A stretch of DNA of 6,210 nucleotides from positions 1 through 6,210 of the forward strand of contig JAZSLF010000021.1 in assembly GCA_045535205.1 (NCBI GenBank), read 5' to 3'. The stretch is from RUG14199 sp045535205. Lineage in GTDB: Bacteria > Bacillota > Clostridia > Oscillospirales > CAG-272. Positions 1 through 4,768 of the stretch are shown piece by piece (the stretch's first letter is position 1; every line of letters begins with the position of its first letter). A program made the translations under genes and the position numbers. Under the pieces are notes generated by a model, which was not told where the DNA came from, made no database searches, and saw only the letters and a program-made list of their open reading frames with translations.

Positions 1-30
1 TAGAGGGAAAAACGCTCTCAAAGCAGATGT

Positions 31-52
31 GGCGGGCTTTTGCCCGCCTTTT
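31..52 (+). terminator. Intrinsic terminator for a gene left of the window
   Basis: A perfect 7-bp GC-rich stem (GGCGGGC at 31-37, GCCCGCC at 42-48) with a TTTT loop is followed by TTTTCT, the layout of a rho-independent terminator on the plus strand. Read on the minus strand the stem is followed by ACATCTGC, with no U-tract, so it probably does not end the tadA transcript. It implies a plus-strand gene ending just before or near position 1, convergent with tadA. No coding sequence can be assigned to positions 1-30. Confidence 0.8.
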
Positions 53-140
53 CTATGTCAGATAATTTCATCAAGAAATATTTGTCTTATACAAGCTTTT
101 CTTTTCACATCTGCGTTATACCAAGTTTGTCTTCGGTCTG

Positions 141-170
141 AGGGGAAGCTTTCTTCAGAAAGTTTCCCCT
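141..170. terminator. Stem-loop immediately after tadA stop; possible weak terminator or 3' end stabiliser
   Basis: An inverted repeat with arms at 141-153 and 158-170 encloses a TTCA loop. As plus-strand RNA it forms 13 continuous pairs, one of them G-U (148/163). As minus-strand RNA, the direction of tadA, that position becomes an A-C mismatch within otherwise perfect pairing. The hairpin begins at the last base of the tadA TAA. Neither side has a real U-tract: minus continues TCAGACCG and plus continues TATCTCC. It may protect or help define the 3' end of the tadA operon mRNA, or act bidirectionally between converging genes; this is inference. Confidence 0.5.
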
Positions 171-715
171 TATCTCCTATCCTTAAAGAAACTTTTTAAT
201 ATTTCCGAGCATTCGTGAGAGAGAATATCCGTAAAGATCTCAGGCTTGTGGTTTACTTTGTAGGAAAAGAGGTCAAAGAGACCGCCGACAGCTCCGCCTT
301 TAGTGTCGCCGCAGCCGATATAGACCTTAGGAACTCTTGCGTTGAGGGCAGCTCCCGCACACATGGGACAGGGCTCAAGGGTGACAAACATTTCGCTGTC
401 CACAAGTCTCCAGCCTCCGAGGGCACGGCAGGCTTCGGCGATTGCAAGGGTCTCGGCATGAGAAGTTGCTGTTTTATCTGCTTCCCGTCTGTTAGCGGCG
501 GCAGAGATAATTTCGTTGTGACGAACGATGACACAGCCCACAGGCACGTCACCCCACTCAGCAGAGCGTTCTGCCATAATGAGAGCCTGCTTCATAAAGA
601 ACTCACGTCTTTCCGTTTCGTCTGTTATTCCGTCAGGAAGTCTGTCTGCGATACCGCAGGGCAGACTTTTATTTGCTTTTATGGGTCGTGTGGGATCAAG
701 AATATATTTAGCCAT
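170..715 (-). CDS. tadA: tRNA-specific adenosine deaminase TadA
   Basis: The product (181 aa from ATG 715) belongs to the zinc-dependent cytidine/deoxycytidylate deaminase fold and matches TadA, which converts A34 to inosine in the anticodon of tRNA-Arg(ACG) in the cytoplasm. Seen directly: VPVGCVIV core strand (57-64), HAE zinc ligand plus proton-shuttle glutamate (H86, E88), PCPMC zinc cysteines (C116, C119), then GCGDTKGGAVGGLFDL and a C-terminal helix ending FFKDRR, all typical of TadA. About 35 residues precede the usual TadA start, and they lack family motifs. Start choice: ATG 715 lies 5 bases after the stop of the upstream gene; GTG 724 overlaps that stop (GTGA) and would add three residues; ATG 595 would cut into the conserved first helix. 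No good ribosome site is visible, so translation is probably coupled to the upstream gene. Last gene of the dxs unit. Confidence 0.92.
   Translation of the reverse strand: MAKYILDPTRPIKANKSLPCGIADRLPDGITDETERREFFMKQALIMAERSAEWGDVPVGCVIVRHNEIISAAANRREADKTATSHAETLAIAEACRALGGWRLVDSEMFVTLEPCPMCAGAALNARVPKVYIGCGDTKGGAVGGLFDLFSYKVNHKPEIFTDILSHECSEILKSFFKDRR
638..668 (-). repeat. Perfect-arm hairpin inside the 5' part of tadA
   Basis: The arms AAGTCTG (638-644) and CAGACTT (662-668) enclose a second stem CTGCG (646-650) / CGCAG (655-659) with a four-base loop (651-654) and a small internal bulge (645; 660-661). That is twelve Watson-Crick pairs inside 31 bases. It lies in codons for residues about 16-26 of TadA, in the extension that precedes the conserved domain. 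On the minus strand it is not followed by a U-tract, so it is not a terminator for the operon. It could affect translation or mRNA processing, or be a by-product of coding. Confidence 0.55.
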
Positions 716-720
716 ACAGA

Positions 721-1851
721 TCACAAATCAAGTGCAAGGTCACCGTCTTTGATAATGCCCCATTTTCTGAATGCCTTTCCGATAACGGCGGCAAGGATGG
801 CGGGTATAACAAAGCAGACCAGCACTATTCCGATATAATAAAAAGAATTTTTCTCACAGCTTGCCGTAATTATTCCGATAGGACCAACAAGACCGCAGGT
901 GCCCATTCCTGCATTTACGCCTTCGCATTCAAGGCGGAAAAGTGCACTTGCCATAGGCCCCGTAACAGCGGAAATGATTATTGCGGGAAGCCACAGAACA
1001 GGCTTTCTTGTAAGATTGCCCATCTGGAGCATTGAGGTGCCGAGTCCCTGAGCGATAAGACCGCCTGTTTTATTCTCCTTGTAGCTGAGAACGGCAAAGC
1101 CGACCATGTGAGCACAGCAGCCTGCGATGGCGGCACCGCCTGCCACACCGGAAATGCCTATCATGGCACATATGGCCGCTGAGCTTATGGGCAGAGTAAG
1201 AGCGATACCTACAAGAACGGATATTATAATTCCCATAAGAACGGGATGAAGCTCTGCCGCATAGTTGATAAAGCTTCCTATGTAGTACATGGCGTAGGCG
1301 ATGTAGGGGCAGAGAAGCTTTGAGATAAGAACACCGGAAAGAATGGAAACGCTGGGTGTTACGATAATATCGACTTTGGTTTCCTTAGAAACAAGCTTTC
1401 CAAGCTCAGTTGCAATAAGAACGGCAATAAAAGCACCTGCAGGGCCTGCGGTGAGGGATTTTTCAATTCCGTCGATGACGAAGACGTCACCCGTTCCGTA
1501 GCCTGCAATTCCCACAGCCGCCGCCGAAAGAAGAACGAGCGGAGGAGCTTCAAGGGAGTAAGCAACAGCCACACCGATGGCGGCACCTGCCGCCGCAGAA
1601 GCGAAGGAGCCTGCCTGAACTAAAAGCTCACCTATATAGTTTACGCACTTCCACAAAAATTCAAAGTCACCTGCGGGAATAGTCTCAAGGTTCATATATT
1701 TTCCGAGAGTGGAAAAAATAGTACCGATAAGCAGAGAGGCAAAAAGGCCCGTAGCCATTGAACCCATGGCCTTTACAAAATAGATTTTTGGAGAAAGGGT
1801 CACGTTTTTCTTTTTAAGAAATCCCTTTTTTTCTTTGTTTTTCTTTTTCAA
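721..1851 (-). CDS. PfoR-like PTS EIIC_2 family membrane protein
   Basis: A 376-residue polytopic membrane protein resembling the stand-alone EIIC_2 group of phosphotransferase-system permeases, which includes the protein called PfoR in Clostridium perfringens. Seen: a Lys-rich cytoplasmic N-terminus (1-16), several hydrophobic spans (about 30-50, 83-100, 104-127, 137-150, 163-180, 203-220, 224-245, 284-305, 337-360), and the family-type blocks LPISSAAI (220-227), GCCAHMVGFAV (244-254), GGLIAQGLGTSMLQ (263-276) and GMGTCGLVGPIG (315-326). No EIIA or EIIB domain or gene is adjacent, so sugar phosphorylation cannot be assumed and the substrate is unknown. Start: TTG 1851, 19 bases after the ispE stop, with GGACGGTG 7 bases upstream. 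An ATG at 1971 is in frame but lies well inside ispE and would add 40 residues with no family resemblance, so it was rejected. GTG 1803 is a less likely alternative because it has no nearby ribosome site. Confidence 0.82.
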   Translation of the reverse strand: MKKKNKEKKGFLKKKNVTLSPKIYFVKAMGSMATGLFASLLIGTIFSTLGKYMNLETIPAGDFEFLWKCVNYIGELLVQAGSFASAAAGAAIGVAVAYSLEAPPLVLLSAAAVGIAGYGTGDVFVIDGIEKSLTAGPAGAFIAVLIATELGKLVSKETKVDIIVTPSVSILSGVLISKLLCPYIAYAMYYIGSFINYAAELHPVLMGIIISVLVGIALTLPISSAAICAMIGISGVAGGAAIAGCCAHMVGFAVLSYKENKTGGLIAQGLGTSMLQMGNLTRKPVLWLPAIIISAVTGPMASALFRLECEGVNAGMGTCGLVGPIGIITASCEKNSFYYIGIVLVCFVIPAILAAVIGKAFRKWGIIKDGDLALDL

Positions 1852-1858
1852 GATATAA

Positions 1859-1866
1859 CACCGTCC
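1859..1866 (-). promoter_or_regulatory. Ribosome binding site supporting the TTG start of the EIIC-like gene
   Basis: The minus strand carries GGACGGTG ending 7 bases before TTG 1851. It lies in the short gap just after the ispE stop (1871-1873) and is the only purine-rich, SD-like element at a suitable distance from a start codon in this frame. It is an imperfect match to GGAGG, so initiation may be modest or coupled to ispE translation. Confidence 0.5.
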
Positions 1867-1870
1867 GTAA

Positions 1871-2734
1871 TTAAAATTCAAATGCGGGGTACCCTTGTGA
1901 AATAAGAGCAGCCTTTGCCTTTTGCAGCTTGCCGATGTCGTTGAATATTCCGAAAACGGAAGGTCCTGCACCGTTGAGAGTTGCGTTCAGAGCTCCGTTT
2001 TTCAAAAGTATTTTTGCAGCCGTATCAGAATAACCGCAGGAAAGGCCGAAAATATTGTAGCATTCCTTTGCTACTTCATGGACTTCACCGTTTATGAGGG
2101 CCACGGCAAGCCATGAAGCACTCCTGTATTCTCTTTCGGTGTTTTTATCAACCATGTCGTAAGCCGCACCTGTTGACAGCTTCGTGTCTTTTTCAAGAGT
2201 CACTATTCCGTGAAGCTCAGCTTTTGAGGGAACAGTCTTCATAATTTCACCGATACCTGTACAGAAAACCGTTCCTCCCTTGATACAGAAAGGAATGTCA
2301 GCACCGAGAGAAGCGGCAATACGGCACAGCTCCTCGGTGGAAAAGGGTTCTCCGAATAAGGTGTTCATTCCCGAAAGCACAGCGGCGGCATCGGCACTTC
2401 CGCCTGCCATTCCGCTTTTAACAGGTATTCTTTTCGTTATTTTTATTTTTATTCCGTTATTCTGTGCCGATGCTTCAAAAAAACTTAAAGCCGCCTTGCA
2501 GCACAGGTTGTCCTTGGGGTCAAGACAGTCAAAGTCGCTGACTCTTGCACATTCGCTTGAGTCGGACAAAAGAATAATTTCTTCTTTGTTCTCCGTTTTT
2601 TCAAGCTCAACCGTGTCACAGAGAGGTATCTGCATCATAATACTTTCAATGTCGTGATAGCCGTTATCTCTTTTGCCTTTCACTTCAAGGAAAAGATTTA
2701 TTTTAGCGTAAGCTTCTATCAAAATTTTATTCAT
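1871..2734 (-). CDS. ispE: 4-diphosphocytidyl-2-C-methyl-D-erythritol kinase
   Basis: IspE phosphorylates the 2-hydroxyl of CDP-methylerythritol with ATP, the fourth step of the MEP isoprenoid pathway, in the cytoplasm. The 287-residue length is normal for this GHMP kinase. Seen: AYAKINLFLEV at the N-terminus (catalytic-site Lys11), GYHDIES (25-31), the GHMP ATP loop IPVKSGMAGGSADAAA (103-118), GADIPF with the catalytic Asp146, and the C-terminal GAGPSVFGIF motif (255-264). All expected catalytic elements are present. The ATG is set by a strong GGAGGT site 8 bases upstream. It overlaps the end of dxs by 8 bases (the dxs TAA falls inside the first ispE codons), so the two are translationally coupled in one operon with two MEP enzymes side by side. 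Confidence 0.96.
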   Translation of the reverse strand: MNKILIEAYAKINLFLEVKGKRDNGYHDIESIMMQIPLCDTVELEKTENKEEIILLSDSSECARVSDFDCLDPKDNLCCKAALSFFEASAQNNGIKIKITKRIPVKSGMAGGSADAAAVLSGMNTLFGEPFSTEELCRIAASLGADIPFCIKGGTVFCTGIGEIMKTVPSKAELHGIVTLEKDTKLSTGAAYDMVDKNTEREYRSASWLAVALINGEVHEVAKECYNIFGLSCGYSDTAAKILLKNGALNATLNGAGPSVFGIFNDIGKLQKAKAALISQGYPAFEF

Positions 2735-4625
2735 TTAAGAACACCTCCGTTTTTTTTGAAGCGAGAGCATCACGGTACAGTACGGCAAGATCCCCCGCTA
2801 TCTGTTTTGGCTCAAAGCCAAGTCTTTTCATGATAAAATCAAGGCTTCCGTGAGAAACAAAGTCGTTTGCGGCACGTATCTTTACCTTGACGTCCGGTAT
2901 ATATTTGCCTGTAAACGCCGCCAGCTTCTCACCGATGCCGCCGCTTTCAATACCTTCCTCTGCAAAATAGAGGACTGAGATCCCGTCAAGCTCCCTTTTA
3001 AGCTCCTCCTCGCAAAGAGGGAATATCTTTACAAGCTTTATTATTTTTACGGTAATTCCTGTCTTTTCGCAGAATTCCTTTACGCCTTCGTAAACGCTTT
3101 TTGTAATTCTTCCGTAGGTCACAGCGGCGGCTGTGTATTTGCCGCTTCCGACCGTTGTCACACTATAGAAGCCTTTGTTTGTGAAAGCACTTCTGTCATA
3201 ATCCGTCTGTTCACCCTTGGGGTATCTTATCACATTGAATTTTTTGCTTGATACTGCGTACTCCAGAGAGCTTGCAAATTCCGAATAGGTTTCGGGAGAA
3301 AATATATTTATTCCCGGAATACCCGAAAACTCGGATACGTCGAAAATTCCCTGATGGGTAATGCCGTCGCCTTCCACGAAGCCTGCTCTGTCAAGACATA
3401 AAATATAAGGAAGGTTCTGTATTGCAACGTCATGCTGAAGCTGGTCGTAAACTCTTTGAGAGAAGGTGGAATACATGGCAACTATGGGAACAAGACCGCC
3501 CTTTGAAAGCCCTGCACCGAAGGTAACTGCGTGCTCCTCTGCAATACCCACGTCAAAAAATCTTTTGGGATATTTTTCTTTAAACGGAAGAAGACCTGTG
3601 CCCTCCTCCATGGCGGCTGTCACCGCACAGATACGCTCATCCTTTTCGGCAAGGGCACATACGGTATCTCCGAAAACGGAGGAAAAGGTGGCGTTTTTGC
3701 CTGTATGAACGATGCCTTTTTCAGTATGGAAAGCACCTGTTGAATGGTACTTTTCGGGAATTTCCTCGGCAGGTGTATAGCCCTTGCCTTTTTTTGTGTG
3801 AATATGAATAAGAGTGCAGACACCCTTTGTTTTCGCTTCCTCAAGAACTGTCTGCATTTTGAAAACGTCGTTTCCGTTGACAGTACCGATATAGTCGATA
3901 CCCATACATTCAAAGAGGTTTTCAGATACCAAAACTCTTTTGGCAAAGTCCCTTATCTTTCTTGCACCGCTTGTGATGGGCTTTCCGACGTAGGGAATAT
4001 TTCTGAAAAATTTCTTGAAACTGTGCTTTATGGAAAAATACTTCTTGCTTGTGCGTATTTTCGTCAGATAGCTTGACAGACCGCCTACGTTTTTTGAAAT
4101 GGACATTTCATTGTCGTTGAGAATGATAATGAGCCTTTTGCCGTCGCTTTTGCAGTTGTTTAGAGCCTCATATATCATGCCGTTTGTGAAGGAGCCGTCA
4201 CCTACGATGGCTATAACGTAGTTTTCTTTTCCAAGTATTTCATTTGATGCCGCAACGCCGAGAGCCTGCGAAAGAGAAGTACCGCTGTGCCCTTCGGTAA
4301 AGGGATCGTATTCTGACTCAGAGGCACTTACAAATCCCGAAATACCGCCCTCTGTACGCAGAGTTGAAAAGCATCCGTATCTTCCCGTAAGAAGCTTATG
4401 TGCATAGCATTGGTGCCCCACATCGAATATAAGCGTATCACGGGGCGTGTCAAAAACACGGTGTATTGCAACGACAGTCTCAACTATACCGAGGTTTGAA
4501 CCGAGGTGACCGCCGTTTTTGCTTACCGCCGCTATTATTTCTTTTCTTATCTCCTCGCAGAGTGCGGGAAGCTCACGGCTTTCCAGCTTTTTAAGCTCCG
4601 CTGAGGAATTAATTCTTTCGAGCAT
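2727..4625 (-). CDS. dxs: 1-deoxy-D-xylulose-5-phosphate synthase
   Basis: DXS condenses pyruvate and glyceraldehyde 3-phosphate to deoxyxylulose 5-phosphate with thiamine diphosphate and Mg2+, the entry step of the MEP pathway (the product also feeds thiamine and pyridoxal synthesis in many bacteria). At 632 residues it is full length. Seen: GGHLGSNLG with His40 (about 38-46), DVGHQCYAHKLLTGR (68-82), EGHSGTSLS (111-119), the ThDP motif GDGSFTNGM (142-150) with LNDNEMSIS (169-177), KKGKGYTPAE (278-287), catalytic Glu363 in DVGIAEEHAVTF, YSTFSQRVYDQ (385-395) and GDGITHQG with His424, followed by a C-terminal transketolase domain. The order is that of DXS rather than transketolase. One small deviation: the usual GxVGxDG stretch reads GFVEGDG. 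ATG 4625 has AAAAAAGG 8 bases upstream. First gene of the dxs-ispE-EIIC-tadA unit, with its own promoter. Confidence 0.97.
   Translation of the reverse strand: MLERINSSAELKKLESRELPALCEEIRKEIIAAVSKNGGHLGSNLGIVETVVAIHRVFDTPRDTLIFDVGHQCYAHKLLTGRYGCFSTLRTEGGISGFVSASESEYDPFTEGHSGTSLSQALGVAASNEILGKENYVIAIVGDGSFTNGMIYEALNNCKSDGKRLIIILNDNEMSISKNVGGLSSYLTKIRTSKKYFSIKHSFKKFFRNIPYVGKPITSGARKIRDFAKRVLVSENLFECMGIDYIGTVNGNDVFKMQTVLEEAKTKGVCTLIHIHTKKGKGYTPAEEIPEKYHSTGAFHTEKGIVHTGKNATFSSVFGDTVCALAEKDERICAVTAAMEEGTGLLPFKEKYPKRFFDVGIAEEHAVTFGAGLSKGGLVPIVAMYSTFSQRVYDQLQHDVAIQNLPYILCLDRAGFVEGDGITHQGIFDVSEFSGIPGINIFSPETYSEFASSLEYAVSSKKFNVIRYPKGEQTDYDRSAFTNKGFYSVTTVGSGKYTAAAVTYGRITKSVYEGVKEFCEKTGITVKIIKLVKIFPLCEEELKRELDGISVLYFAEEGIESGGIGEKLAAFTGKYIPDVKVKIRAANDFVSHGSLDFIMKRLGFEPKQIAGDLAVLYRDALASKKTEVFLNE
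2743..2748 (-). promoter_or_regulatory. Strong ribosome binding site of ispE, inside dxs
   Basis: GGAGGT on the minus strand, 8 bases before ATG 2734, is a near-perfect match to the 16S anti-Shine-Dalgarno sequence. It lies within the final codons of dxs, so ribosomes finishing dxs clear or occupy the ispE start. It fixes the ispE start codon. Confidence 0.88.
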
Positions 4626-4633
4626 AACTTCAA

Positions 4634-4641
4634 CCTTTTTT
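4634..4641 (-). promoter_or_regulatory. Ribosome binding site of dxs
   Basis: The minus strand has AAAAAAGG ending 8 bases before ATG 4625, a moderate Shine-Dalgarno match. A five-base complement (AACCT at 4647-4651 pairing with AGGTT at 4632-4636) just upstream could mask it in a weak hairpin, so accessibility may be tunable; that part is speculative. Confidence 0.55.
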
Positions 4642-4656
4642 ACTATAGGTTATTTG

Positions 4657-4681
4657 TGTATATAATACTCCATTATATACA
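4657..4681 (-). promoter_or_regulatory. Perfect inverted repeat at the dxs transcription start (operator or 5' mRNA hairpin)
   Basis: Arms TGTATATAAT (4657-4666) and ATTATATACA (4672-4681) are exact reverse complements separated by 5 bases. The dyad begins about 5 bases downstream of the predicted -10 box and covers the predicted start of transcription. As DNA it has the size and symmetry of a dimeric repressor operator placed to block RNA polymerase. As RNA it would form a 10-bp, AU-rich hairpin at the extreme 5' end, which could protect the message. The sequence does not decide between these, and no matching regulator gene is in the window. Confidence 0.65.
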
Positions 4682-4686
4682 TAGAC

Positions 4687-4715
4687 AGTATACCACACTA
4701 CTCGCATTTTGTCAA
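4687..4715 (-). promoter_or_regulatory. Sigma-70/SigA-type promoter for the dxs operon
   Basis: On the minus strand a consensus -35 TTGACA (4710-4715) and -10 TATACT (4687-4692, one mismatch from TATAAT) are separated by exactly 17 bases. Transcription should start near 4680-4682, leaving a leader of roughly 55 bases before the dxs ATG. It starts about 10 bases after the T-run of the upstream terminator. No comparable promoter was noticed in the gaps further down the operon, so this one probably drives all four genes. Confidence 0.88.
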
Positions 4716-4724
4716 AAAGAACGC

Positions 4725-4754
4725 AAAAAAGGGCTGACGTCTGTCAACCCTTTT
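4725..4754 (-). terminator. Intrinsic terminator after the carboxyltransferase gene
   Basis: On the minus strand AAGGGTTGAC pairs with GTCAGCCCTT (4743-4752 with 4729-4738; ten pairs, one G-U) around a 4-base AGAC loop, extended by A-T pairs, and followed by six T. It begins about 15 bases after the TGA stop at 4769-4771. This is a textbook rho-independent terminator and separates the carboxyltransferase unit from the dxs promoter just beyond it. Confidence 0.94.
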
Positions 4755-4768
4755 ACATTTTTTGTCTA

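Noticed and set aside
638..670. Hairpin plus TTTT read as a plus-strand intrinsic terminator inside tadA
   Set aside because: There is no plus-strand gene to terminate, and only four T follow before an A. The hairpin is kept as a structural observation only.
215..838. Plus-strand open frame of 207 codons opposite tadA and the end of the EIIC-like gene
   Set aside because: It spans two minus-strand genes with clear family motifs, carries no motif of its own and has no supporting ribosome site or promoter.
1949..3680. Repeated 12-mer TCCGAAAACGGA at 1949-1960 and 3669-3680
   Set aside because: Both copies encode the same tetrapeptide SVFG, in IspE and in Dxs, with the same codons. The match comes from coding rather than from a dispersed repeat.
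4638..4666. Possible plus-strand promoter with TATAAT at 4661-4666
   Set aside because: The TATAAT is part of the AT-rich dyad, the -35 region is poor, and no plus-strand gene follows.
4650..4673. Seven-codon leader ORF (MEYYIHK) between the dxs promoter and dxs
   Set aside because: It has no ribosome site, starts about 7-9 bases from the predicted mRNA 5' end and lies largely in the dyad. It has no codon bias pointing to attenuation, so chance is the simpler explanation.
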